Source: Glaciecola petra (lineage in GTDB: Bacteria; Pseudomonadota; Gammaproteobacteria; Enterobacterales; Alteromonadaceae). From it: a DNA stretch of 64,000 nt. The number at the start of each line of letters is the position of its first letter. The first letter of the stretch is position 1. The position numbers and the translations under genes were made by a program. Under the pieces are notes generated by a model. That model searched no databases. It was not told the DNA's origin and was given only the letters and a program-made list of their open reading frames with translations. Shown here piece after piece: positions 17,163 through 26,003 of this stretch. The stretch lies in NCBI RefSeq assembly GCF_031846345.1, contig NZ_JAVRHX010000002.1, positions 1-64,000 of the forward strand, given 5' to 3'.

Positions 17163-18614
17163 CTAACTGCGCCAGAAAGTGGGTGAAAACAAAACCAACA
17201 AAGAGAAGATTTCAAGCCGGCCAAATAACATTGCGACCATTAGAAACCATTTACCAGCGTCGGTTACTTGAGCATAAGTGCCAGCAACTTCACCTAAGCC
17301 AGGACCTAAGTTGTTTAAAGCCGCAGCGGTAGCGGAAAAAGCAGTAACGTTGTCCAAGCCTGTTGCAATGAGGCCAATCATAATAATCACAAAAACCAAA
17401 GCATAGGCAGCTAAAAAGCCCCAAACCGCCTCAACCACACGACTGGGCATAGCCCTGTCTCCCAACTTAACTGAATACACCGCTTTAGGATGAATTAGTC
17501 GGTCAACTTCGCGCTTGCCTTGGATAAATAATAAAAGCACACGTATCACTTTTAAACCACCACCCGTCGAGCCAGCACAGCCACCAATAAAGCTAGAAAA
17601 TATTAGTAAAATAGGTAAAAACGCGGGCCATGAAGAGAAGTCTGTAGTCGCAAAACCAGCTGTAGTGCTGATAGATACTGCTTGAATAAGTGCTTGGTCA
17701 AAAGCAACCTCAGCACTGTCATAAGCAGAGTAATAAACCAATACCAAAAAACACACTGTAACCAGAGCAAACTGAATGCTGAAAAAGGCTTTGCACTCTG
17801 GATCTCTGAAATAATTTCGAATGTTGCGACCACTAACTGCCGCGTAGTGTAATGAAAAATTAAGCGCTGCTATCCATAAAAAGACAACACACACCATATT
17901 TACTGCCGCACTATTAAAATAACCTAAACTCGCATCGTAAGTAGAAAAACCTCCTATTGCGACGGTTGAGAAAGCGTGGCAAACAGCATCAAATAGATTC
18001 ATGCCGGCGACCCAATAGGCAGCGCTACATGCAATTGTTAACGACAAATAAATGTACCACAAATGTTTGGCAGTATCGGCAATTCGCGGGGTCATCTTAG
18101 AGTCTTTCACCGGGCCTGGTGTTTCTGCACGATAGAGCTGCATACCTCCAACGCCAAGTATTGGCAAAATAGCAACCGCCAACACTATAATCCCCATCCC
18201 TCCTAACCATTGCAATTGTTGACGATAAAACTGCACGGCTTTAGGTAAGAACTCGATACCTTCAATTACTGTTGCGCCGGTTGTGGTTAATCCAGAAAAT
18301 GACTCAAATATAGAATCGGTAAGACTCATCTCAGGTTGATTTAACAAAGAAAAAGGAAGCGCGCCGAACAAAGCAAGGACTGTCCAGAAGAGTACAACAA
18401 TCAAAAAACCTTCTTTTGCTCTTAAATCTGCTCGATTTCGACGATTAGGATACCAAAATGCTAAACCTGTTACTAAACTCAAGAAGAAAGCGACAACAAA
18501 GGCCAAGCCACCGCCATCTTCGTAAATGACAGAAATCAAAGCAGGCGGCAACATCGTTACGCTAAACAGCGCAACCAGTAAGCCTAGAATTCTTATTATT
18601 GCCCGATACTGCAC
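17163..18614 (-). CDS. trkH: Trk potassium transporter membrane subunit TrkH
   Basis: A 483-residue inner-membrane protein of the TrkH/KtrB superfamily with four pore-loop repeats. Selectivity-filter sequences are visible as SGLTTTGATV (about 108-117), STVAIGGFST (about 218), STTAGFATTD (about 316) and AALNNLGPGLGEV (about 436). It takes up K+ with H+ or Na+ coupling and needs TrkA, encoded at 11865-13241. It is convergent with trkA rather than in one operon. Confidence 0.96.
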   Translation of the reverse strand: MQYRAIIRILGLLVALFSVTMLPPALISVIYEDGGGLAFVVAFFLSLVTGLAFWYPNRRNRADLRAKEGFLIVVLFWTVLALFGALPFSLLNQPEMSLTDSIFESFSGLTTTGATVIEGIEFLPKAVQFYRQQLQWLGGMGIIVLAVAILPILGVGGMQLYRAETPGPVKDSKMTPRIADTAKHLWYIYLSLTIACSAAYWVAGMNLFDAVCHAFSTVAIGGFSTYDASLGYFNSAAVNMVCVVFLWIAALNFSLHYAAVSGRNIRNYFRDPECKAFFSIQFALVTVCFLVLVYYSAYDSAEVAFDQALIQAVSISTTAGFATTDFSSWPAFLPILLIFSSFIGGCAGSTGGGLKVIRVLLLFIQGKREVDRLIHPKAVYSVKLGDRAMPSRVVEAVWGFLAAYALVFVIIMIGLIATGLDNVTAFSATAAALNNLGPGLGEVAGTYAQVTDAGKWFLMVAMLFGRLEIFSLLVLFSPTFWRS

Positions 18615-19030
18615 TTTTTGAGTGCCCCCAAATTACTCTTTAGCTTATAAGTTCTAGAGTAACCAAATTTAATGCCAAAACTGTATAGGTAGTTATAACT
18701 CATTGAACGAAAAAGATAAAAAAATAAATTCATTTTTTTACTTGGCAACGTCAAAATTTGTGATAACTTTATCACATCAAAGTAGCCGCAAAGGTTATTC
18801 TTTGATACCAAGCTGATAATAATAATAGGTTAACAAACCAGTTTAAAATACGTAAAAGAAAATGGAACTGCTGAACTTCGGTATCTTTTTATTCCAAATC
18901 TTGAACAACTAAATACTTTTTTCTTTTTGATTAAGGTAGTTTTTTTGTGCCTAAAAAAAGTTGCTAACATAGTTATCCACAGCAAAAATTAAACGTAAGT
19001 TTAAAAAATTGTCTAATAATCAATCATTTA
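18615..19030. promoter_or_regulatory. Divergent trkH/polA promoter region with a DnaA box
   Basis: A 416-base AT-rich region between oppositely transcribed genes. No gene is supported. It holds an exact DnaA box at 18973-18981, close to the start of polA. No confident -10/-35 pair was assigned. Confidence 0.5.
18973..18981 (+). promoter_or_regulatory. DnaA box upstream of polA
   Basis: TTATCCACA, an exact match to the high-affinity DnaA box, 50 bases before the polA start codon. It could couple polA transcription to DnaA, but a single 9-mer can also occur by chance. Confidence 0.45.
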
Positions 19031-21841
19031 ATGTTTCAACAATCAAAAGTGACCAAAAATATGCACAATGAAATTTCTCCACCTTTAGTATTAGTTGACG
19101 GTTCGTCTTATTTGTTTCGAGCCTTTCATGGATTACCTCCGTTAACTAACTCCAAAGGCATGGATACTGGCGCAATATATGGCGTAGTTAATATGCTTAG
19201 GTCACTAGTCAAAGATTATGGACCAACCCATATGGCAGTGGTATTCGACGCTAAGGGAAAAACATTCAGAGATGATATATATAAAGAATACAAAGCAAAC
19301 AGGCCACCAATGCCTGATGAATTACGTTCTCAAATTGCCCCTTTACATAAAATAGTCGAAGCAATGGGCTTTTCACTAATAGTTGAACCCAATGTAGAAG
19401 CCGACGACGTAATCGGCACCCTCGCCAAACAAGCCTCAAAAGAAGGTGTACATTGCATTATTAGCACCGGTGACAAAGACATGGCTCAGTTAGTAGACAA
19501 ACATGTTACGCTCATCAATACAATGACCCGTACCGACATGGATAGAAAAGGCGTTGTAGACAAGTTTGGCGTACCTGCAGAACTTATAATTGATTATTTA
19601 GCATTAAAAGGTGACAAGGTCGACAATATTCCTGGTGTCCCCGGTGTTGGCGACAAAAGTGCTGTGGCTATGCTAAATGGTATTGGTGGTGTAAAGGAGA
19701 TTTACGACAATCTCGATAAAATAGCTGAACTTAACTTTCGTGGCGCTAAAACCATGGCCAACAAAATGGCAGAGTATAAAGAACAAGCCTTATTATCTTA
19801 TGAACTTGCTACCATTGTCTGTGACTTAGACTTAAACACAGAATTAACATCACTCAGCATAGATGAAATGAACAAGCCTGTGTTACGAGAGTTATTTGCG
19901 GAGCTCGAATTTAAACGATGGTTAAGTGAGGTTAGCGATGCTGAAACTCTTGCTCAAGTGAGTAAAAACCAAGATTCAGCAGCACAAAGCACAAGTGATA
20001 GTAGCGATAGCGTTGCTGTGATAAATACCGATGCATATATTACCGTGTTTAGTGAAAACCAATTTGCAGAATTAAAAGAGAAAATTTCTACAGCTGAATA
20101 TTATGCAATAGATACTGAAACCACTAGCCTTGACTATATGCAAGCCGAGTTAGTGGGATTTTCATTTGCCTTTGTTGACGGCAGTGCATATTACGTCCCG
20201 GTCGCTCACGACTATCCTGGCGCGCCAGAACAACTGGACCGAGAATGGGTAATCGCTCAACTTAAACCTTTATTAGAAGACACGTCAGCCAAAAAAATTG
20301 GCCAACACATTAAGTACGATAAAAACGTTTTAGCTAATTACGACATTCAACTAGCGGGCATAAAATGCGATACCATGTTGGCGTCTTACGTGCTCAATAG
20401 CACTGCAACCCGCCACGATATGGATAGTTTGTCGCTAAAATATTTAAGCCATAAAACAATCAGCTTTGAAGAAATAGCAGGTAAAGGTGCTAAGCAAATT
20501 ACCTTTAATCAAATTGATTTAGACACTGCAGCCAAATATGCCGCCGAAGATGCTGACATTACGCTTAAATTATATGCAGCTCTGGTAGATTTGTTAGAAA
20601 AAGAAGAAGGCTTGAGCGAATTATTAAATGACATTGAAGTTCCCTTATCGTCAGTTTTGGCAAGCATGGAACAAACAGGTGTATTAATAGATTCACAGAA
20701 ATTGGCTCAACAAAGCCAAGACTTGGCGGCTCGAATACTTGAACTAGAAGGACAGGTTCACGAACTCGCAGGTGAAGCATTTAATCTGGGGTCTACTAAA
20801 CAACTACAACATATATTATTTGAAAAATTAGAACTCCCCGTTAAAAAGAAGACGCCCAAGGGTGCGCCCTCTACGGCAGAGGAAGTATTACAAGAATTAG
20901 CACTTGAATATGAACTACCGGCCTTGATCATGCAATTTAGAGGCTTAACAAAATTAAAAAATACATACACCGACAAACTACCCCGTATGATCAATCATCG
21001 CACAAACCGTGTGCATACTTCGTATCATCAGGCAGTTACTGCAACCGGTAGGCTTTCATCGACCGATCCAAATTTACAGAATATTCCAATCAGAACAACT
21101 GAAGGTCGTCTAGTTAGGCAAGCTTTTATTGCCCGACCAGGATATAAGATTGTAGCGGCTGATTATTCGCAGATTGAACTAAGAATAATGGCTCATCTGA
21201 GCAAAGACCCAGGATTATTAAATGCCTTTGCTAAAGGCTTAGATGTTCATAAAGCTACTGCCGCTGAGGTGTTTGGTGAATCCCTAGAGAGTGTAACCGA
21301 CAACCAAAGACGAAGTGCAAAAGCAATTAACTTTGGGCTGATTTATGGCATGTCGGCTTTTGGTCTTGGTAAACAATTGAATATTCCACGTTACGATGCA
21401 CAAGCATACATGGATAAATATTTTGAACGCTACCCAGGTGTTTTGACTTACATGGAATCTACACGTGAAGGTGCTAAACAACTAGGCTATGTCACCACGG
21501 TATTTGGTCGACGCTTATACTTACCAGAAATTAACGCTAGTAATGGATTGCGCAGAGCAGGTGCAGAACGTGCAGCTATTAATGCGCCAATGCAAGGCAC
21601 AGCAGCCGATATAATCAAAAAGGCGATGATTGTGGTAAATGACTGGATGTTATCGTTAGTCGAAAAAGACACGATTATCATGGTCATGCAAGTACATGAT
21701 GAATTGGTTTTTGAAATCAAAGAAGAAAAAGTCAATGAATACACACTCAAAATTAATGCGCTAATGGAAGAATGCGTTAGCCTCGATGTACCCCTAGTTG
21801 TAGAGGCTGGTATCGGTGACAATTGGGATGAAGCACATTAA
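19031..21841 (+). CDS. polA: DNA polymerase I
   Basis: A 936-residue repair and Okazaki-fragment polymerase with all three domains. The 5'-3' exonuclease (about 1-300) has LVLVDGSSYLFRAFH and EADDVIGTLA. The 3'-5' proofreading domain (about 340-530) keeps the catalytic IDTETTSLDY. The polymerase domain carries VAADYSQIELRIMAHLS (motif A), RRSAKAINFGLIYGMS (motif B) and MQVHDELVFEI (motif C). The ATG at 19031 gives the longest product; 19061 (MHNEISPPLVLVDG) fits homologues about as well, and neither has a strong ribosome-binding site. Confidence 0.97.
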   Translation: MFQQSKVTKNMHNEISPPLVLVDGSSYLFRAFHGLPPLTNSKGMDTGAIYGVVNMLRSLVKDYGPTHMAVVFDAKGKTFRDDIYKEYKANRPPMPDELRSQIAPLHKIVEAMGFSLIVEPNVEADDVIGTLAKQASKEGVHCIISTGDKDMAQLVDKHVTLINTMTRTDMDRKGVVDKFGVPAELIIDYLALKGDKVDNIPGVPGVGDKSAVAMLNGIGGVKEIYDNLDKIAELNFRGAKTMANKMAEYKEQALLSYELATIVCDLDLNTELTSLSIDEMNKPVLRELFAELEFKRWLSEVSDAETLAQVSKNQDSAAQSTSDSSDSVAVINTDAYITVFSENQFAELKEKISTAEYYAIDTETTSLDYMQAELVGFSFAFVDGSAYYVPVAHDYPGAPEQLDREWVIAQLKPLLEDTSAKKIGQHIKYDKNVLANYDIQLAGIKCDTMLASYVLNSTATRHDMDSLSLKYLSHKTISFEEIAGKGAKQITFNQIDLDTAAKYAAEDADITLKLYAALVDLLEKEEGLSELLNDIEVPLSSVLASMEQTGVLIDSQKLAQQSQDLAARILELEGQVHELAGEAFNLGSTKQLQHILFEKLELPVKKKTPKGAPSTAEEVLQELALEYELPALIMQFRGLTKLKNTYTDKLPRMINHRTNRVHTSYHQAVTATGRLSSTDPNLQNIPIRTTEGRLVRQAFIARPGYKIVAADYSQIELRIMAHLSKDPGLLNAFAKGLDVHKATAAEVFGESLESVTDNQRRSAKAINFGLIYGMSAFGLGKQLNIPRYDAQAYMDKYFERYPGVLTYMESTREGAKQLGYVTTVFGRRLYLPEINASNGLRRAGAERAAINAPMQGTAADIIKKAMIVVNDWMLSLVEKDTIIMVMQVHDELVFEIKEEKVNEYTLKINALMEECVSLDVPLVVEAGIGDNWDEAH

Positions 21842-21922
21842 TTTAGAAATTCTTTAATTTTTTTGAACTTTTGCTCAATGCAAGGCTCTATATACCTGAA
21901 TGTGTTGTTCTCCCTGAGAATT

Positions 21923-21960
21923 AGGCTCCAATATAGCAGTTTGGAGCCTTTCTTTTTTTG
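21923..21960 (+). terminator. Rho-independent terminator of polA
   Basis: AGGCTCCAA (21923-21931) and TTGGAGCCT (21941-21949) form a 9-bp stem followed by a T-rich tract (TTTCTTTTTTT). Confidence 0.85.
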
Positions 21961-22122
21961 GTTAACCTTACTTTTACCTACAAACGCCCAACCTTAAGGC
22001 CGAGTCTTAGCTTCTAGTATTATCAGCTAAATATATTTGCAACACGATTTAGAACATTATCGCTTATTGGGGCGACCAAATTAATCCTTAATAAATTAGC
22101 TACAGTCTTAGCACTTGAGCAA

Positions 22123-22857
22123 TCAAACCATTTCTGAATTCCTTTTACGACGAAGAAATAACATTGCAACTAGTACAATACCGCTCAAAAAAAATACCGG
22201 TGGCGAAGAAGCTTGAACGACCAATGGAGTATAGTCGTAAGCAACTTCTACAAAGCCTGAAATAGAAGGTACACTAGAAAGTGACAAATAAGGTTGATAA
22301 CCAGTGAATGTAAGGGGTGAATCTAAGCTTGCACTAAAGTCAAAATCAAACAGATCATCACCAATAAATTGATTTGTGCTGAAGCCAAAAAAGCCCCGAC
22401 TCGTGATACCTCTTGAGTCGTATGTAGTAGTGTATTGTATGTCAAATTGAACCGATTCAAATCTTGTAAAACTTTGACCCGAAGGTAGTACGATTGCACC
22501 AGCAATCTCTATGTCACCCTCAATATTTTCACTAGCTAGCGATATGTTTTGTAGGGGTGTTCTCCCAAATATATCGGGGCCTAAACCATTCAAAGTTAGT
22601 CTATTGTTATTGACTGTCGTGGTAATCGCTGAAACATTGGAGTTTCGAAATAGACTACTTACACCGACATTGACATCATATAAAATCCTAACAAAATTAA
22701 GTGTGCCAAGTTTACTATCAAATTTTTGTATGGATGCTGTGTTTCCAAGAATGTCACTGCTTACTCTGATAACACTTGAATGTGCTGTGAATGTGGCTGT
22801 CAAGAGCGAACCAATAAGGCCGAGTACAAACGCTGCACGTGTGATGGATAAAGTCAT
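22123..22857 (-). CDS. Secreted protein with PEP-CTERM-like C-terminus
   Basis: A 244-residue protein with an N-terminal signal peptide (about 1-28, cut near FTAHS). Its C-terminus has the tripartite sorting layout: short proline motif (SSPP), one transmembrane helix (VFFLSGIVLVAMLFL) and a basic end (RRKRNSEMV). The central 180 residues look like an extracellular beta-sandwich and match no known enzyme. In other bacteria such tails are cut by exosortase. No exosortase gene is in the window. Confidence 0.65.
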   Translation of the reverse strand: MTLSITRAAFVLGLIGSLLTATFTAHSSVIRVSSDILGNTASIQKFDSKLGTLNFVRILYDVNVGVSSLFRNSNVSAITTTVNNNRLTLNGLGPDIFGRTPLQNISLASENIEGDIEIAGAIVLPSGQSFTRFESVQFDIQYTTTYDSRGITSRGFFGFSTNQFIGDDLFDFDFSASLDSPLTFTGYQPYLSLSSVPSISGFVEVAYDYTPLVVQASSPPVFFLSGIVLVAMLFLRRKRNSEMV

Positions 22858-22953
22858 GATATTTCCTTATGTATTAATAAAAGTTGAACTAAAAACTAGC
22901 TCACACCTATTAATGCGTGAAATAACAGCAAAACCCCTCATTAAAAATTACTT

Positions 22954-22984
22954 TACTACCTTCAGAACGCAAATAACCTTGATT
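22954..22984 (+). repeat. Diverged third copy of the CAGAA-GCAAATA repeat
   Basis: ACCTTCAGAACGCAAATAACC (split here as ACCTTCAGAAC and GCAAATAACC) resembles the ACCTCAGAATGCAAATAGCC core of the inverted repeats at 13875 and 16997. It lies just past the 3' end of engB. The match is partial, so common descent is a suggestion only. Confidence 0.35.
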
Positions 22985-22998
22985 ATTTGCCCAACTTT

Positions 22999-23604
22999 TT
23001 ATCTAGTTTGAGGAATATCCAACCATTCTGATAATATTCTTTCTGTTTCTGGCAGGCCCAATCCATTGAGCGAAGAAAACGTTTGCACCCTAACATCGCC
23101 ATTAAATGCGATACATGCTTCGCGCACCATTAGCAACTGACTATTTCGCTTGCCTGATTTTAATTTGTCGGCTTTTGTTAATAATACTAATACTGGCAGT
23201 TGTGCACTAACAGCCCAAAAAATAAGGTCTTGGTCTAAATCCTTTAGTGGGTGTCGAATATCCATTAATACGACCAAACCTTTTAAACATTCGCGTTTTT
23301 GTAAATACTCACCTAAAGATTTTTGCCATTTTTCCTTCATCTTTAATGGCACTTTCGCATATCCATACCCTGGTAAATCCACTAAACGACGCGTTTCATC
23401 GAGCTCAAATAAGTTGATAAGCTGGGTACGACCGGGTGTTTTACTCGTTCTTGCGAGGTTTTTTTGGCGAGTGAGTTTATTTAATGCGCTTGATTTACCC
23501 GCATTTGAACGCCCTGCAAAGGCTATTTCGCTGCCCTTAAATGTTGATAGATGCGAAATATCTGGCGCGCTAGTTAAAAATTTAGCTTGTGTAAAATAAG
23601 ACAT
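22999..23604 (-). CDS. engB: Ribosome biogenesis GTPase EngB (YihA/YsxC)
   Basis: A 201-residue TRAFAC GTPase needed for 50S assembly and cell division. G1 is GRSNAGKSSALN (about 32-43), G2 lies in TSKTPGRTQ, G3 is DLPGYGYAKV and G4 is LLTKADKL. Length is normal. It is divergent from the cytochrome c4 gene and keeps the polA-engB-cyt c4 neighbourhood of Vibrio/Shewanella relatives; no Spot 42 RNA was recognised between polA and engB. Confidence 0.97.
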   Translation of the reverse strand: MSYFTQAKFLTSAPDISHLSTFKGSEIAFAGRSNAGKSSALNKLTRQKNLARTSKTPGRTQLINLFELDETRRLVDLPGYGYAKVPLKMKEKWQKSLGEYLQKRECLKGLVVLMDIRHPLKDLDQDLIFWAVSAQLPVLVLLTKADKLKSGKRNSQLLMVREACIAFNGDVRVQTFSSLNGLGLPETERILSEWLDIPQTR

Positions 23605-23776
23605 ATAAATTTAGGCTTGCTTAAAATTAATGCAAGTTTACACTTAAAAAGTTAATTTGTTTGCAGTAAATACATAGTATTATCAAGGAAATGTTTTATT
23701 AAGCCGTTAATAGTGTAAAATATTCGACCAATTACAAATTGTGCTGAATTAATCCTCACATTTAGAGAGTATAAGT

Positions 23777-24400
23777 ATGAAAAAATATTGTTTGCTTTTA
23801 GCTTTGTTCCTAGCTCACATGGGCTCAGTCTTTGCCGAGGGTGATCCTGAAGCAGGTAAAAATAAAGCGATAGCTTGTGCTGCATGCCACGGAACTGACG
23901 GTAACAGCGCCCTCGACATGAATCCAAAAATTGCCGGGCAACATGCTGGATATTTAGTAAAGCAACTTCAAGAGTTTAAATTGGCCAGTCAAACTGGTGG
24001 TAAAGAAGGCAGAAACAACTTGGTGATGAATGGCTTTGCAGCGGGATTGTCAGACCAAGATATGAAAGACATTGCGGCATATTTTTCGGAGCAAACATTG
24101 AAAATAGGTGAAACGCCTGAAGATGTGATAGAGCGCGGAGAAGCACTTTACCGCGGTGGCGACGCTGAAAAAGGAATCACCGCATGCATAGCGTGTCATG
24201 GACCAGATGGTAAAGGTATGAACTTGGCTGGCTTTCCAGCGATTGGCGGACAACATGCAACATATACCGAAAGTCAATTAAAAATGTTCCGGTCTGGCGA
24301 TCGTAATAACGACTTAAATGGCATGATGCGGGATATTTCAGCTAAATTATCTGACGAAGATATTACGATACTTTCTAAGTACTTAGCTGGTTTACATTAA
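23777..24400 (+). CDS. Dihaem cytochrome c4
   Basis: A 207-residue periplasmic electron carrier: signal peptide (residues 1-20, ending VFAEG) and two cytochrome c domains in tandem, with haem sites CAACH (about 34-38) and CIACH (about 132-136). Axial methionine candidates are in VMNGFA and GMMRDI. Cytochrome c4 passes electrons from the bc1 complex to terminal oxidases. Length is normal. It is followed by the candidate small RNA. Confidence 0.93.
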   Translation: MKKYCLLLALFLAHMGSVFAEGDPEAGKNKAIACAACHGTDGNSALDMNPKIAGQHAGYLVKQLQEFKLASQTGGKEGRNNLVMNGFAAGLSDQDMKDIAAYFSEQTLKIGETPEDVIERGEALYRGGDAEKGITACIACHGPDGKGMNLAGFPAIGGQHATYTESQLKMFRSGDRNNDLNGMMRDISAKLSDEDITILSKYLAGLH

Positions 24401-24428
24401 TTTTTTTGTAAATTTCTTGTTAAAAATG

Positions 24429-24456
24429 TTGTAAAAATATTTTTTTAACGTATTAT
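24429..24456 (+). promoter_or_regulatory. Promoter of the candidate small RNA
   Basis: TTGTAA (24429-24434) and TATTAT (24451-24456) are 16 bases apart. A transcript starting about 7 bases downstream would cover the three hairpins and the terminator at 24650. Confidence 0.45.
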
Positions 24457-24462
24457 TCACAC

Positions 24463-24680
24463 ATCTCCGGAACAAGACCAATAAAAACAAAGTTTCTGGG
24501 AATTAAAAAAGTATAACAAAGCGTAATGGAGTACCAAAAAACAAGTTCGTTTGTTTTGAGAAAAATAATAAAAAGTAAAACACTAAAACGAACAAAAGCA
24601 CATGATGTGCTTGAACGGGAGAGGTGTCACTAGACACTCATTAAATTAAGGTGATAGTTAACGCTATCGCCTTTTTTCTT
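24463..24680 (+). ncRNA. Candidate structured small RNA (about 215 nt), unknown family
   Basis: A 430-base gap between cytochrome c4 and yihI has no reading frame but has its own promoter-like pair, then several helices: GTTCGTTT (24545-24552) with AAACGAAC (24586-24593); the perfect palindrome AAGCACAT-G-ATGTGCTT (24596-24612); GTGTC/GACAC (24624-24637); and a terminator stem at 24650-24671. Several unpaired-looking GGA triplets (CCGGAA, TGGGAA, ATGGAG, CGGGAGAGG) are present. It does not resemble Spot 42, 6S, tmRNA or RNase P as I know them. A long cytochrome c4 3' UTR is the alternative. Confidence 0.45.
24650..24678 (+). terminator. Rho-independent terminator
   Basis: GGTGATAG (24650-24657) and CTATCGCC (24664-24671) form an 8-bp stem (one G-T pair) followed by TTTTTTCTTTTTT. 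Confidence 0.85.
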
Positions 24681-24831
24681 TTTTGACGCTAAAAAAATTA
24701 TACGAAGTTCTTATCAAGCCAACAACGAAATTGTCCTGTTACTTCCCTTTTAGGTATACTAGCCCAAATCACCACCTTGTTTAGGTAAAAAGCCCAGATC
24801 ATAGGCTTTACAACAGCAATTAGAGTACATA

Positions 24832-25368
24832 ATGCCACGTTCAAAAAAAACACGTAAAGTAGGGAAAATTGGAGTTTCAAAGGCTGATAAGCCTCAAAGC
24901 TCTAAAAGAAGTTCTAAAAGCACTGGTTTTACTAGCAAAAGTCGCAAAAGCAATGGAAATAAGTCGGGAACACGGCAGCAAGTAGCTGAAACTGAAAATG
25001 CTCGACCTAATAAATCAAAAGTCGACCCCAAAATTGGCAGTAAGACACCCATTGATATTAATAAATACAGAGCCGGCAACAAAAAGCCAAGTAAGCTTGT
25101 AGCAACTGCTGATACACCTCGCTATAACACCCCACAGGACGAACTAGAAGCGATAGAAAACAATAAGGAACTTGAGCACTTATTGGAAAAGCAACAACAC
25201 AAAGCATTGACAAAGACAGAACTCATCTACGTAGATAATTTGACTAGCCGATACCAAGAGTTATGTGAAATGTTAGGCATAGACATCAGCGAAGAAGATG
25301 AAATTGAAACTGAAGATGATCCCTTTGCCCAGCTCGACGCAATAAAGCTCGAAGACTTTAAAGATTAA
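24832..25368 (+). CDS. yihI: Der GTPase-activating protein YihI
   Basis: A 178-residue soluble protein with the YihI layout: a long, highly basic, disordered N-terminal half (SKKTRKVGKIG, SSKRSSKSTGFTSKSRKS) and an acidic helical C-terminal part (DELEAIENNKELEHLLEKQ...DISEEDEIETEDDPFAQLD). In E. coli YihI stimulates the GTPase of Der (EngA) and tunes 50S assembly. Ten bases separate it from the next gene, so the two form an operon. Confidence 0.9.
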   Translation: MPRSKKTRKVGKIGVSKADKPQSSKRSSKSTGFTSKSRKSNGNKSGTRQQVAETENARPNKSKVDPKIGSKTPIDINKYRAGNKKPSKLVATADTPRYNTPQDELEAIENNKELEHLLEKQQHKALTKTELIYVDNLTSRYQELCEMLGIDISEEDEIETEDDPFAQLDAIKLEDFKD

Positions 25369-25377
25369 AAGGGATAT

Positions 25378-25863
25378 ATGGAAGCTCAATCAACAAGTTT
25401 CGACCTGCTATTTGTTGTTCTTTTATTTGTGGGTGGCTTAATTATAGTTGGACTTGGTGTTTATGCTGGGCGCTTAATATATATGGTGAAAAACCAAAAC
25501 ACTCAGCAGCGACATGTGCGTAATAGACGAATAGAGTCAATGCAGTCCTCTATTCAAACTATTGCGTTTGCTATGCAACAACAGCAATGTGACTTATCAG
25601 AAGGTGTCATTAGAATTTGTCGCTTACTTGAATCATTGCCACTCGATCCTTTGCCCGATTATCGTGAACACTTTCCTTCTACACATGCTCTGTTCGATAA
25701 GGTAAAAAATTATCCTACCCACGAGGCTCGTAATGCTTTATCCAAAAAAGAAAGGCGTTCACAAGACAAAGAGCGTGAACAATTTGAAAGCGAATACGAG
25801 AGCGCAATCCTTAAAGAAACTGAGCAATTAAGAATTTTCGAAGCCCTTGAAACAAAGCAATAA
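25378..25863 (+). CDS. DUF2489 membrane protein
   Basis: A 161-residue protein with one N-terminal transmembrane helix (about 10-31, LFVVLLFVGGLIIVGLGVYAG) and a charged, helical cytoplasmic part with CDLSEGVIRICRLLESLPLDP. This matches the DUF2489 family commonly found after yihI in Vibrio and Alteromonas relatives. Function unknown. Confidence 0.8.
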   Translation: MEAQSTSFDLLFVVLLFVGGLIIVGLGVYAGRLIYMVKNQNTQQRHVRNRRIESMQSSIQTIAFAMQQQQCDLSEGVIRICRLLESLPLDPLPDYREHFPSTHALFDKVKNYPTHEARNALSKKERRSQDKEREQFESEYESAILKETEQLRIFEALETKQ

Positions 25864-26003
25864 AAAAGAGCTGTGATTAAAAACCGAATAAAATTTATAT
25901 AACTAAAGCATCTTGCCCTTAGCATGTCTCGTCGTTTAAAGGTATAATAATCGGTTCGATAAGCATTTATTCGTCAACCTTTTTATATAAATATTGAAGT
26001 GGC

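Noticed and set aside
21842..22122. Expected location of Spot 42 RNA after polA
   Set aside because: The gap has only the polA terminator; I see nothing like the conserved 5' end of Spot 42.
24463..24680. Spot 42, 6S RNA or tmRNA as identity of the candidate small RNA
   Set aside because: Neither the Spot 42 5' segment, the long 6S hairpin with closing ends, nor the tmRNA alanine-acceptor end is visible.
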